Assembly (NCBI GenBank): GCA_023055505.1
Contig: JALIRH010000004.1
Span: 22,501,368-22,565,367, forward strand
Length of the DNA: 64,000 nucleotides
Direction: 5' to 3'
Source: Callipepla californica brunnescens
Taxonomy: Eukaryota > Chordata > Aves > Galliformes > Odontophoridae
Shown: piece by piece, positions 11,601 to 24,015 of the stretch
Position numbering within the stretch: position 1 is the first letter of the stretch
How the letters are laid out: every line of letters starts with the position of its first letter
Notes under the pieces: model-generated
Databases searched by the model: none
Told to the model about the DNA's origin: nothing
Seen by the model: the letters and a program-made list of their open reading frames with translations, nothing else
Made by a program: the position numbers and the translations under genes

Positions 11601-14600
11601 ACTGCTGAAGAATGCCAGGATTAAAGTGCTCCACATTTGTGGTTTGTGACGCTTTCATTCATGAGTGAGAGCCAAGTCTTACAGGAGCAAGATGCTCTGC
11701 TTGCGGGTTTGCAGGAAAATGGTTTTGGTGGCAGGTAATGCCATCAAAGAATGAGACCTCTTTGGATTATGAAGATATTGTGTTGCGTGGTTTCTCTTGT
11801 GTTTAAACGTCTCTGAAGTTAAGCGCAGTGATGATGTGTGACACTAGCCTTGAAAGCACCGGTCAGTATAAAACATCCTTCCCATTGTGCCTGCATGCTA
11901 ATCGTAGCCAAGCAGAGCTGGCCTCCCTGATCTACGGAATAGAAGAGTGTTTGCCTCCGTTTCGGTGGGAACCAGAGGCCTGTTCAGCCTGCAGTGCTGG
12001 CACTAGTGACGCAGGCTGGCACTAGCAGCACTAAAGCTGCCACAGGCTCCATCAGATGCTGGCAAGTAGAAATGTGAGTGACTGTTTTTTGTCTGGACTC
12101 TCCACAGGATATTAGGGACAGAACTTGCTAGAGATTATTTTTCTGCAAGCACTTAGAGGAGTTTGCACTTCTCTAGGAATTCAAAGAGTGATAAGTGGAA
12201 AAGTATATGAGAAAGACAGAAACATGCTTTTTTTTTTATTATTATTTTTATTTTTTTTAGTTTCCAAAGATGGCTTTTACAAACATCAATATATAAATAG
12301 AAAAAAAAAAACAAAGAGGCTCGTTTTAAAGAGGTGACTAACCCAATGTCCCTTGGAAAAAAACCAGCAGAGAGCAAACACTGAAGTCCTTTAACTCCAT
12401 GTCATAATTTATAGCAGGTTTGCAATTGTGAAATCTCTCAGCGACGTGGGGCAGATGTTATGGTGAGGAAAATAAAACAAACAGACAACGGGATGGGAAA
12501 TGCAGAGATGAAATGACACCGTGTTGTAATCCTTATGGGAAATCTCTATACAGCTTTCCAAAATACTGTACTGGTGAGCAATTAGGAAACTAGACAAGCA
12601 ATATAAACAGAGCCACTAGAGGTCTGTGACTGTTCCCATGCAGTTCCCTCGGCGAGCATTAGCCTCAAGGCAACTTTGGGGAGGGGATAATTTCTGCTCA
12701 CCATCTTCTCAATGGTCCCTTTAATATTCTGTCCAGAGCTATTTGCATAAGAAATGCACACAAGTGGAGGTTTTCCAGTGCTTGCTCCTGTTCCTATGGC
12801 AGTAGATCAAAGGCAGTAACAATACAGAGTTAATTAATTCAGGAGAAGGAATTCCCACTTGCAGCGGTCTTAACTCAGTAGTGGAGGGAAGGTGTCAATC
12901 ATAAGGGCAAAGGTGCTGAAACTGGCACGGATTTGTGGTTGTTTTTTTCCCTCCCTAAGGAGGGGAGTTAAATGGTAAATGTCACCTGAACTTCAGAGAA
13001 AGCTTCAGGAAAGAGTTTTATATATAACCAGCAGCTTATGGGTGAGCAGGAGCCATCCTGCCTCAGGAAACCAGAGTAAAACTGGGCCTGTAGTTTTCTA
13101 AAAGGAAATGTCTTTGAGGGAAGTGTATTTCCCCATCCAGGTCAAGTTTATAGAACATCCTGCTCAGCCTTGCTCAGTGCTCCTGTTCCCACACTGAAGA
13201 CCAGCAGCATCCCCAAGGGCAGCAAAACTGACCAAAGGAAACTGTGGGGAGGAGCTCAACTTCCAGTTCTGCAGCCTTCCAGTTCCTGCAATTGGCAGGA
13301 GCAGGTGGATCAAAATGACTGGGAAGAATCTAAATCATTCAGTAGTACCCAGAGGAGTGTGGGCAAAACCCTTGTACTGAAAGGGCTGCTGAACAGAAAG
13401 CAAAGCCTTTCTGGAGGCAGAGCACTGGGCTGGCCACTGGTGCACCTGGGATTTCTAGAATGCCTTGAGGACAAGAGGGGAAGAAGAGGAGGAAGTTTGT
13501 AGGTTTTTCTTGGAGCTAGTAATCTGGTTTGTGCCTAGGAAGAAGAATCTCGAAGGCTGATAGAGAATGAAAATGCGAGAAGAGTGACTATTTGCATCTC
13601 AGAAATATTTTGTCCCTGAGTGGGAATGGAGAAAGGACCACACGTGGGTCCAAATAGTATGGGATTCTGCTGCTTTTAAATGAATTAATTTATTTGGTTA
13701 GTGGCTTCACAAATACATTTTTTTTTTTTTTTTCCCTTTGAACTATGTGTCAAACACACTGTTTCACTCATATCAGGGTAAGGCTCCTGTTGACTCTTCC
13801 TTAAACAACCACAGAAAATTCAAGTTGAAATCAGTTTAAGAATCTGTCACCCTTCTCCCTTTTTGGTCTTACTTTCCTTTTCGTATGCAGCTCACCTGAC
13901 TTGGTCTTAATTTATTTCTCACTGTGGGGGGAAGAGACCTACAGGATCCTTCAGGGGATTTCTGCAAGTGTGCTCCCAGCCTCCAGCACTGAGCAAACAG
14001 AGTTCTGCTACAGCTGATTTTGTAAAAACCTCATTATACCCTGCGTCCAATGTGTAGTTTGGTGCGAGGTGCAAAATGTTTGAGTCTGTCTTATTGAAAC
14101 TACAATGAAGATTCTTCTTCTCTTGGGTGGGACAGGGACACAGGTCTAATATCCTGTTGCAAGCTGATGATTTGTCTACTGCTCTGTAAAATAGCTACGA
14201 ATTGAAAGAATCAGATAAATGGGACTTAGATCTGATGGCCGTGTCTGCTTGCAGGTACCTTAGTTGTATTTGCAGAAATTCACTGTGAAATTTGATTTAG
14301 AAGTTGTTTCCTACCTGTCTCATCTTTCAACTCCAGCTTACATCATCCCACTATCTCAAAACCTTCAGGTTTGGACATACCAGAGGGGATCTTTATGCTA
14401 CAGCATCTGACAGCTAATTTTGCCAGTTTTAACTGGAATCATGCGTGCGCTTCCCAGCACCGCACGTGGCAAATGCTCTTACCTACACAGAGATCTCTGT
14501 GTGTCTGTTCATCTAGACACATCAACTGTGCCCACATTGGGGCTCATGCCAAAGCATGTGCGTGTGCATGTGGTTTCTCATCATACATATTTTCACAGAA

Positions 14601-14997
14601 ATGAGGATGTTAAGGGAGAATGGACCTTTTCATTTCTAGGAAGGACCTGAACCATCATATTGTATATAGCTCTGGAAAAAGGAAGTACTGCCATTTGGAA
14701 GAAAGTTTAGGGGCTCTGAGGAGGATGGCCTCTTCGTGTCGGCATAATTCAATTTCTGTATTTACGGGAAGTTAGGCTGCTTGAAGCATGGCCAAGGACA
14801 GGCTGTATAAGGCCTAAACGTACTCCCTTATGAAACTCAGTAGCAAAACCCTTGACACCTTCAGCCTTGTATTTTGGATTTATCATGTATCATACATTGT
14901 TGTGTTTCCTTGGGAGTTACATTTCTCATGGTCTTTTGCAAGAGTTCAGCACCTTCGCTAGGGCATTGTAAGAGCTTTCTTACACCTGGCTGATGAC
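11601..14997. other. no gene recognised
   Basis: AT-rich to mixed unique sequence with short T tracts. No repeat family or exon was recognised. Confidence 0.55.
13718..13733. repeat. poly-T tract
   Basis: Sixteen consecutive Ts. No adjoining retroposed sequence was recognised. Confidence 0.5.
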
Positions 14998-15110
14998 AAG
15001 AACTGCACTGGATCAGACCAAGAGCTGCTCAGTCTGGCATTCCATGAAGCATTTCCTTGGGCTACAGTGGTGGCAGATGACTTGTGCTAAGTGCAGGTCA
15101 CACTAAAGCC
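14998..15110 (+). repeat. fragment of an ancient sauropsid interspersed repeat
   Basis: The core ACTGGATCAGACCAAGAGC, followed by CAGTCTGGCATTCC and later GTGGCAGATG, resembles a very common old repeat of turtle, crocodile and bird genomes. Its usual wording is a 'ctggatcagaccaa...tccagtat' core, with a 'cagtggc' block next. I cannot assign the repeat class from memory with confidence. The copy is short and diverged. Confidence 0.4.
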
Positions 15111-17774
15111 AGCCTGTTGCATAGAACCAGCATGCGTGAGAGAGCAGCTTGTCCGCTGCCATCAGGCTGGACCTGCGTGCTGGGGTTCATGGACTGGATT
15201 ATGTCTCAGCCCCCAAGGCTCTTCCATAAGGAGGTGGGGTGATGCTTGCTGGTGACCTTGCTCCTGAGATCAGAAATCTTAAAAATTACATTTTAAAAAG
15301 TATTACTTTTGTTATAGCTAGCAGGTTCTTTTGGCATTTGCCCTCCGTCACTGCACTTCAGATGTTATTGGAGTTTGCCACTTTAGTTCTAGGGGAGAGT
15401 CTGCGGGCTATTTGCTTCGTAGCTGGAGTTTAGAGCCAAAGTATGTACTGTAACCTGAGCCTTAAAGGTTTTCCATGTTATTAAGCAAGTTGGAGCCTGC
15501 CCCTCACTCCTTTTTTTGAGGATGACTAAAGTACTGAAAATGCAGCATATGCACGCTGCCTACGAACTGGCTTCATAAAAACATACCTGCAATAGTGTAA
15601 CTTTTATGTTAGTGTCACATGTGAGAAGAATGTGTGAAGGCTAGGAAAGTATGCACAGCCTCATCCTAGCGCTGTGTCTAACGATACTTAGATATGACAC
15701 ATACCACTGCGGTGCACAAGCTTCTGACTTTCTGAGCCAGCCTTGAAGGAGGAGACTGAAGAGCATTTGTCTCCTGTGCACCATTTGTCTTGTCAGCGAT
15801 GTGCTAAAAACAAACCTCTGTATGCTCGTAGTGACGGCTGGAGTTGGCGCAGTCCCTCTGCGACTGTGATCCAACTTTTTGTGGTCCCTGATAAGGTGGA
15901 ACTGTTTGTTATGGATGGCTCTGATTTTTCTCCGGGGCATTGTTGGGAAGGGCAGGCTGGGACCTATGCTGTGAACTTCCATAACTTAAAACATCTGAAA
16001 TTATTCTGTTTTAACTAAAATTTGATTTGTCTGGGGGGAGAAAAATCTCAGTTTTTAATAAGATTTCCAGGAAGTTTTTTTTTTTCTTTTTTTTTTTTTA
16101 ACCAGTAATATAATGACAATAGTCTGAGGTAGAATTTCAACTTGGAATACTTTTTCTTGAAATCGGTGCTTTTTGTCTACCATTCCCATGATCCTTTGCA
16201 ATCCCAGATAATGAGGGGTGGTATGTTCCTGAAGGCTGTTCTAAAATAATCACCTAACAGTAGAGCCAACTTCTTACCTCAGCTGCAGTAATGAATCCCT
16301 TTGAACGACGAGCGCAGCACAGTAGGTATGTGAGCAATGCTCAGCCACGCATTGTGCCCCAGATATTGGGCGGGCTGTGAAGCAGGCAGGTCTCCAAAGC
16401 TGGAGCAGCATTCCTGATATGACTTTCCCAAGCCCATCTCAAAGATCTGTTATGAGAGGTGACAGTTGGGTGCCTGAGTGGAGCTTTTGCTTCCCTCGTT
16501 CCTATTGCTGTGCTCCTCATATCTCTCATGAAGGAAATGGTAGGGGAGTACTGGGTCATCTCAGTGCTTCTGTGAATTCCCCTTTTCTTCGCTGATCCTT
16601 TGGCTTGCTGTGCTGACTGCAAGATCCCAGAGCACTGGGGTTGTGCTTGCATGGGCAGAATAAAGGCACAGGACAGAGTGGCCGCAAAGAAAAGCACATT
16701 ATGTTGCTTGGACATCTTGTTTCGCAAGAGCAGTGAGACAAACTGAATCATACTGTTTCCTCCCACACAGAAACCCCCTTCTGATATAGTTATGCCTTGC
16801 ATACCTAATAGTTTAGATCAGCATAAGACAGCTTCTCTGCAAAGCTGAGGAAAGACATGCATCCCAAGCAGTAGAGAATGGACAGATGTCACCCTGTTCA
16901 GCTTCATCCCCATACTGACACCTTGGATACTGACACTGTAATGGTGAAAAGTGCCTGTGGAAAATGGTTTGATGCAGAAAGTCCAGTCATATCTTGCTTA
17001 GACAGACAAGAATAACTGGGACAGCCTGTTAATATTTTCTTTGCTTCACACATTTTCACACGAGTCTTGCTGGCAACAAGCGTAAGAGATTGTGGGTTTA
17101 TTCCAATCAAGCTGCTGCTCTTTGTGGGCTCAGCTTATCAAGCAGCAGTGAATGGGAAGGAACTTCATCCCGTTATACCTTGCATTTGGGTGAGGGTTTT
17201 CTGATGCAGCACAAGTGCTGGTAGGTTTGGTGTGCTACCCCTACACCAAGTTCAAGGCATAGGAAAGGAATACCATGTCATTTGCTGCCTGGCAGGGAGT
17301 TCCCAGTGTCTGCCTAAATGCCGCATTTACCCGTGAAACCCAACTATGGGTCACCTTTGTGAGAGAGCAGGACAGTGGGAGCCCAGGAGAGGTCAGTGGT
17401 ATTTGATGCATGGGTGGGTGTCCAGCCAGGAGTTCCAGGAGTTTTATCCAGAGACTCATATGCATGTGTTACAGTATGCAGAAGAGATTTTTTTTGTGTG
17501 ATGTGAGATAAAGAAAAAAATTTTGGTGCCGCATAGGAGAGATCTGGGCTGTGAGGAGATGGGAAGAGCTGCCTCAGAAAGATCCTCTCTATTCTACACC
17601 AGGGAACTGCTGCCCTTTTCCTCAGGGATTACAGAGGCTCTGTACTTCAAGCTTATGTGTTTAAATTGTTGAATTCAGGAAGTTTCTGTGGGGCAAGCCT
17701 AGCCTGACATTTTCCAGTTGAGTTTAACTGTGCCCAGAACACTTTCGCAGAACAGAAGATGTACTTTTTCAGAC
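15111..17774. other. no gene recognised
   Basis: Unique-looking sequence apart from the very short exon candidate near 16.3 kb and a T/C-rich run at 16073-16100. A plus-strand frame at about 15743-16018 has a protein-like stretch but no splice or start context. Confidence 0.5.
16283..16325 (+). other. very short candidate exon (speculative)
   Basis: An acceptor (CTTACCTCAG, ending at 16282) and a strong donor (AGTAG|GTATGTGAG at 16326) bracket 43 bases. Two frames contain stops. The third is open across the island and reads AVMNPFERRAQHSR, with an in-frame ATG at 16291. The CpG content (CGACGAGCGC) is unusual for the surroundings. At this length chance is a serious explanation. Confidence 0.12.
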
Positions 17775-17880
17775 ATGGTCCTTAGCACCTTGCTCTGGGT
17801 ATCCCTATGTGAGCAGGGGCTGGACCAGATGGACGTAGAGGTCCCTGCCAACCTGAAACTCTCTGTGAATCTCTGACTTC
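17775..17880 (+). mobile_element. CR1 3'-end fragment
   Basis: The stretch from about 17805 reads like the end of a CR1 3' UTR: GAGCAGGGGCTGGACCAGAT, then GAGGTCCCTGCCAACC, then CTCTGTGAATCTCTGA at 17864-17879, the diverged terminal repeat. Only the last 100 bases or so survive, consistent with the usual 5' truncation of CR1. It carries no coding potential. Confidence 0.8.
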
Positions 17881-18820
17881 CAAGCAGCTTTTTGAGGGCA
17901 GGTGAAGAAGTGGTGTTGGTGTGGCCAACATCTGAGATGCCAACTGAAACGTGGCTTGAGCTGTGCTTTGCTGGGGCTGTGTGGGGGACCTGCAGCCACC
18001 AGCCATGCACTGAAGAGAATGGCCAGGAAGGGTGGGTGGCCTGTAAGGATGCTCTGGGTTTTGTGGATCTCACTGAATCCCTCTGCCCCTCTGAGGGACT
18101 TCAGCAAGCTGCTTGGGCTCATTCAGATGGCTAGCTTTGGAGTTTTGTTTTTGGTGAAGGGTAAGGTGGATGGCTTCTCAGGAAGTCCCCTCCAGGTGCT
18201 CAGGGCCAGAGACTGCTCAGCTCAGCTTTGAGAAAACCCCGATGGCTGCCGTGCCACCCCGTGCCCTCATCCTTAGCTGGCTCCCAGTCTCCAGCTCCTC
18301 CTTGTCCCACTGCACAAGCTGCTGTCAGGCACTGTCTGCCTTGGTGCTCACCGTCCCCCAGCAGCAGCCACGGTTTATTTCAGAGGCCAGCATTAATCCC
18401 CTCCACCCTCATGCCCCTTGGTTTATAGTATTGCAGCCGCTTCCAGCCTGCGATAGTGGGGTGGCCTCTGGGTGACCCAGGATTAGTGTAAATATTTTGC
18501 TTTCACTGGGAGGAAATGTGACATACATTTGGGATGGAAGTTATCCAGAGACTTCAGGCTTGGGAGCCAAGCCACCAGGAAGCCCTTGCCGTGGTGGTCT
18601 GGAGGTGTTGTGCTGTCACACACGTTGGGCTCTTGCAACATGCTGGTGGTCAGCACCAGGCAGCAAGGAGTGTGAGGTGCCTGCATGTGGCATGGTACAG
18701 CGTGGCATGTCATAGCACGGCCACGGGTGGACTTTGAAATCTGGCTCCCAGCTGAGCGATGTTTGGTGCTGATGACACTTGTGCTCATCTGCCTTGGCCT
18801 CCCTGGCTGTAACATGCTTT

Positions 18821-19025
18821 AAAAGGCATAATAATACAGTGCTTCAAGGCATATTATATGAAGTAGTTGGTGTTGAGTTTTGCATCTGATAAATATTAAT
18901 TAACAGCATTTCAGACTACAAAAGGTGCTGAGATCTCATGCATTGGCTGGAGAGAAATGTATCTCACAGATTTAACCATAATCTTGCTGAATTATGCATT
19001 TGATTTGGCACGGTTGATTACCCTG
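18821..19025. promoter_or_regulatory. candidate conserved non-coding element (AT-rich, homeodomain-type sites)
   Basis: An AT-rich stretch with few repeats contains TTAATTAA at 18896-18903 and several other ATTA-type cores, TGATAAATATT and TTATGCATTTG. This texture is typical of developmental enhancers that are conserved across vertebrates. It is an impression of composition only; conservation cannot be measured from one sequence. Confidence 0.2.
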
Positions 19026-19039
19026 CAGTGCTGTCTGCT

Positions 19040-19150
19040 TGTTCAGCATTCCTCCGTCGCGCAAGGAGGTGCTGAGTCCCCGTGGTACGGCCCGGCAGCG
19101 GGTGCTGGGACTCGCCGAGCCAGATCGGCCAGAACGGGCGAGCTGCAGCA
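19040..19150. other. CpG-rich patch
   Basis: About a dozen CpGs lie in roughly 110 bases (for example CCGTCGCGC, GGCCCGGCAGCGG, CGAGCCAGATCGG, AACGGGCGAG), in contrast to the CpG-poor flanks. It is too short for a normal CpG island, and no TATA box or first exon could be assigned. It lies between the two neighbouring candidate conserved stretches. Confidence 0.4.
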
Positions 19151-19209
19151 GGTAGAGGGTTTTCTTTTGATAAGTATCCAGAAATTAAGGCACTGACTTG
19201 TTGAGGCTT

Positions 19210-19400
19210 TAGGCCGTGCCTAGACCCCATCCTGATAATCCGCTGTTAGCCTAATTATCGACCTTTGTTTCTCCAGACAGTTAAATTTGTCACGGAGCAA
19301 ATGCATGTGTGTTGGATTCGCTTGTGAAAGCCTCAGTAGTGGATAATTTAAAATCAAATTACAGTGACACAGTCTGCAACTAAAGCTAAATAAGAAGGTA
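19210..19400. promoter_or_regulatory. candidate conserved non-coding element
   Basis: The stretch mixes TGATAATCC, CCTAATTATCG, AATTTGTCACGG, GCAAATGCATG and GATAATTTAAAATC. These are paired/homeodomain-like and octamer-like words with an intact CpG or two. Repeats are absent. The evidence is texture only, with no alignment available. Confidence 0.2.
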
Positions 19401-22400
19401 CCCTTTCACAGGACAATACCCTTCATGCTCTAAAACAAAAGCTGAACAAACTGTTCTGCAATGCTGGGGTGGTCTGCTGAGCTATGGGGCTGTGCATTGA
19501 CTTTTTAGGAAGATATGTGGCAAATGCTAAACAAACCCTGACGTTCCTCGTGCTGCTGCCAGGGCCCAGCGCTCTGCTCGCTCTTACATGTAGGGATGTC
19601 CAAATTGGTGGCACTGAATGCTGACACTGAGCACTGAATCCTAATTGGAAGACATCAGGTGTGAGTCACTGGGAAGGGAATTAACCTATTATGTAGCACA
19701 TGCTGCTGGAGTGCCGTGCTGAAATGCAGGGGAGAAGGAAAGCAACGGAATCCTGTATTCTTTGTCTAGTAATTTTTACTGTTATCTTCTCAATCTGCCT
19801 TGGTGCTGTGGTATCTCAGTCAGCATGTGTGTGATCTGTTTGCCATTCCTATTCGCTATTTGGAGCTGCAGCTCTGGCAGACGCACCTGTGGGACATCGC
19901 ACTGTACGCAGCCCAGGCTGGTCCTGCCCGTGCACATTCAGGCCTGGGGCTGGGATCTCACTGTGGGATTTGGGTTGACCAAAGCCCTTCCAAGGGTGAC
20001 TGCTATGCCTGTGAAACAGGGCCTGCCTTCAGGTGGCCGAGGCAGCAAATGCTGGGTGAAGGGAGGTGCTGTTGTGTGAGCTCGGCTGGCTGTGGCCATG
20101 GGTGCAAAAAGCCAGGAACAGGATGGGGGCTCATGGCTATTGCAGGCAGGCTCAGCTCTGCCGGGCTGTTGAAAGACCTGTCTCCATCACAGCACTGTGT
20201 TTGACAACAGATTAGCCAGATTCCTTTGAGCTTTTTTGTGCTGAAAGGACGTGTCCCAGAGCAGCCGAAAAGGCAGCCCACATATCCCACACTAGCAGCT
20301 CTTTTTGATCTGCTTTTCCTTTGACATTGTCTGTTGTATGTCTCCCTTCATAAATTCATTCCTTTTTAATGCACTTGGTTTGGGTTTGGGCAAAGGCTGA
20401 AGTGCCATCCAAACGACCAGCCGGAAGAGTGTGGTTTTGGCCACCTCAGAGCCAACAGCAGGAGAGGCAGTTTTATCCGAGAAAAGAAGGTGCTGAGTGC
20501 AGTTTAATTACGTGTGTGTGTGGGGGGTGATGGTGAATACAAAGTGCTGTGCCTTCAAGTAGAAGCAGCTAATTTAGCTGAGTGCCGAAACTGGTGCCAG
20601 CTCCAGATAAGCTGTGCTGCTCCTCCTGCGGTGCTCACCCATTCCCGTTCCTGCCAGCAGCAGGAATTGCCAGCTGGGAGCACCTCATCAGTACCAATGA
20701 CCAGGAGGGACTCTTGAATGCTTCCCCTGCATTTGCTTCTCACATGCAGACTCCTGCTTTGCCATGTAGGGTCAATCATGTGCTTGGTGTTTGCCCTGTC
20801 CTATGTGTAGTGTTCGTGCTTGGGGATTGAGCTCTGACAAGTGCTTGCTACATTTTTAAACACAAAGCTCTCCCATACTAAGTTTTATATTTTAAAAAGA
20901 AGTGGAGGAGAAACAGAACCATGAAGAGCCACGCACAGTCAGGAAATGTGCCATACTGGGTGAGAGGAACCTAGGAGGGCTCACTCCTTTCAAGTCCTCT
21001 ATCAACAGATCAGATGCTTGAAGACTGCACCTCTCCCCAAACCCTCATCTTCTTTTGTGGAATAATAAGCAAATAGGTTTGAGCCTGTTGCCTGCAGGGA
21101 AATGGTTTTGTAATGGAAGGAGCACGCTGCACTAAATCAACAAACAGGAGAATGTCTGTGTTTGTTTTTCCATGTGCTGGAGGTGAAGGTTGCAACCACG
21201 CTGGGGTTTCTCTCACATCCTCTCCACTTGACATGGGGCAGGGGCAGGCACAGACGCACACGAGGCTGTATGGGAGTGTGTAACTGGGATCACAGATGTG
21301 CTGAGACACCCTCGGGCACTGCCCTGGTTCTGTGCCATTGCTTCTCCCCTGAGCCCCCACTTGTGCAGCCACACAGCGGTGCATGGGGGAGTGCAGCTGG
21401 GCTACAGCTGACCGACATAGACAAAAAGCAAGTGTTTTATTTTTAACCCATCTCACTTCCCTGCTCCAGTTCACTCTGAGACCGCACTAATGCCTGCACT
21501 GGGAGTGATACCAGCTCCTGCAGGTGGCACTGCCTATGTGGGTGCTCGTGGCTCTCTGGCCCAGGGCAAGGGATGGCCTGCAGCATCTCATTTACATGCA
21601 CTTATTCAGGTACTCATGCACTTTCATTAACACAGCTCATTTCAAATAAGGTGGGTAGGTTTGTTTATTGGCTCTAAGCACAAAGCTACCGGTATACTTT
21701 TTGTTCACGGTACATTGGTACTGCTTTGTTGGCATTGCTGAGGAGTGTGCCTAGCACAGGCACAAACTCAGAGCTAATTTGGAAAAAGATGGTTATCTGG
21801 TCAGGCAGAGGGTTGCTCTCCTCCCTTCTGTTGCATCCCAAAGACAGTACATTATTGGGAAGCTTTTCATATGCTTAGTGCACAGAGAGCATTTGCCAGG
21901 GTAAGAACAGGAGCAAGTTTATGGCTGAATCTTGACTTACACAGGTGTATCCGCTTTGCCCACGTACTCCTAGCATTTGAACCAATGGCTCAAAACCAGT
22001 CTTACGGCACAGAGGAGTGCTCTAAGAGAGCATATATGCTACAGACAGCCCTTTCCATGCCTGCTCCTGGTGCACAGCTATATACGCCCGTATGTTTTTC
22101 AAATGTATTTCCCATAAGCCCTCCTCGTTCCAAACAGGTAAAAAGATAGGTGGAAACGTGTGCATTTCTATATGTCAGAACAGGCACTGCTGTGCATATA
22201 CAAGTATGTGCAGACACATGCAGATGTGACTGTGCCCGTGCAGGTCTGCATTACTCGTCACATTTACACACCTATCCTGCCACACAACCAACATATGCAC
22301 GAGTTTGCTATAAGAAGCCAATTTTCTTCCCCCCCTCCCGAATTACCAAATGCTGGAGCCTTCAGGCTAGCTGTTGTGGTTCCCTGATTCCCAGGTTCCT

Positions 22401-22741
22401 TCTGCAGCTGGCTAATAAGCAGCACTGCAAGATTCCTAACAACTGGGATGAAGTTTTGTGTAAATCACCTTCTAGGCATTAGACTTTTCCCAGCAAAAGA
22501 GTGGGGCGGCTGTTTAGAGGAGGGAGAGTTGTTCCCTTTGATGTGGGGATTAGTTCACATGTCAATGTTATCCCCCTTTTTTTTAATATGCTGTGATTTA
22601 CAGGGAGGGTGGCTATGGGAGATAGCCAAGGGGACACCCACGTGGGGCCGGCTGACAGACACCACCTCCCAGGAGATACCTACAACTAAGGCAGCTGGCA
22701 TCGGCAGAAAGGCTGCAATTATAACAGTGACAACAATAACA

Positions 22742-22773
22742 TCTTAAAAAAAAAAAAAAAACAACAAAAAAAC
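22742..22773. repeat. A-rich simple sequence
   Basis: A run of about 16 As is followed by CAACAAAAAAACC. A similar A-rich block lies at 22900-22930. Both look like simple sequence, possibly tails of unrecognisable retroposed copies. Confidence 0.5.
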
Positions 22774-23109
22774 CTGCTTTGCTTAACAAATGCTTTCCAA
22801 AACTTAGGATGCACTTCAGTGCTTATGGAGCTGGAAATGGGTTTCCCAGCAGCACAAGGGGAGTCTTGTGTGCATCCTTAATGAAGACATAAATGCTTTC
22901 TTAAAAAAAAAAACAAAAAAAAACAAATAAATAATACTTTAGTCTGTATTTCCACCTTAGGCACTAGGAATAGGAATGAGTGTGGCTCCAAAAGAGATCA
23001 TGCTCTCTTGAAGCACACTTAAGCATTGTGACTGCTCTGGTCAGAATGAACCTTTTATTGGTGCTTTATGAAAATCTTCATGTTCTGGTCCAAAGTTATG
23101 TAGCTTTTC

Positions 23110-23420
23110 TGCAATCCAATCTTTTGCCCGTTAGTGTTTGAGGAGGCTTTCCCCATGCTGTTCATGGGAACTGGATAAGGCCGTGAGTCATTATGCTGGG
23201 AGCCGTGTTCAGAGCAGCTTTGCCTAGCGTATCTGCATTGTTTATGCTTGTGCCGGCTGAGGCGCTAGCAAAGGAAACAGTGATGCATAAATACAGCAAG
23301 AAAAGTTCGAGCTAGCTGTATTTAAAGAGTCTGCTGCATTTTGTTTCAAGGCTGCGTTGACTTTTGCCCTTTTCAATACATTTATATGCGCGTTTCTTTT
23401 CCAGTGAAACTTTGAGAGTT
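23110..23420. promoter_or_regulatory. candidate conserved non-coding element
   Basis: About 300 bases without repeats carry an AP-1-like TGAGTCA at 23184-23190, TGTTTATGC, TGATGCATAAATA and a run of CpGs (GGCGCTAGC, TTCGAGC, TGCGCG). The mix of AT-rich motifs with preserved CpGs differs from the flanks. Conservation is inferred from texture only. Confidence 0.2.
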
Positions 23421-23734
23421 CTAGTGAAGTAGCCCCTCTTGGTGTGCTTAAGAGAAACTCAAAGCAGGAGGTTAATTTCCAGCCAGGCCAGCACCAGAGC
23501 ATCTCCCTGCATGGCTGTGCTGGCACTGGGGAAATGAGAGTGTGGCGGCCCAGACTTCAGAGCTGTTCTAAGACTCTGCCCTACTCAATCTGTTGTTTAG
23601 GCTGCAGAGGCAACGTGGGGTCTTCTTTGGGTGTTTCCCACCAGCTCCTCTCATATCTAGATACCCACAGCCCCTCATCTGTCTGATGCTGCTCCATACA
23701 GCAGCCCCTCCTGGCACGTCAATGGCAGCACAGC

Positions 23735-24015
23735 CACTGCATGGACGCTGTACTGCGATGGACAGACAAAAGCCACTTCACCGCTGTGACGCTCCCAGAG
23801 GCCTCCCGCAATCCCCCTGCTATTCTCCCAGGAATAAAGAGGTTTTTGTGCCACCCCTCAGGAGGGCAGGGCTGCTGCTGCCAAGCAGAGCGTGACGCGC
23901 GGCGGGACGCACCCCACACAGGCCGTGGTGATGTGGCCACGTTCAAGTGTGGGTATGCAAAGAGACAGAGGCATGCCGGGTTTCTGCTCTCCTTCAGAGG
24001 CAGCCCACTGAGGTC
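23735..24015. other. CpG-enriched patch
   Basis: Roughly 16 CpGs in 280 bases, densest at 23888-23911 (GCGTGACGCGCGGCGGGACG). This is above the local background but below a convincing CpG island. No transcription start, exon or open frame with recognisable content goes with it. Confidence 0.35.

Noticed and set aside
15743..16018. Plus-strand frame with the stretch VIQLFVVPDKVELFVMDG
   Set aside because: Looks protein-like but starts from TTG and has no matching splice sites or known domain.
16341..16802. 153-codon open frame on the minus strand
   Set aside because: No recognisable domain and a composition typical of random translation. The start is not supported and there are no splice sites that would make an exon.
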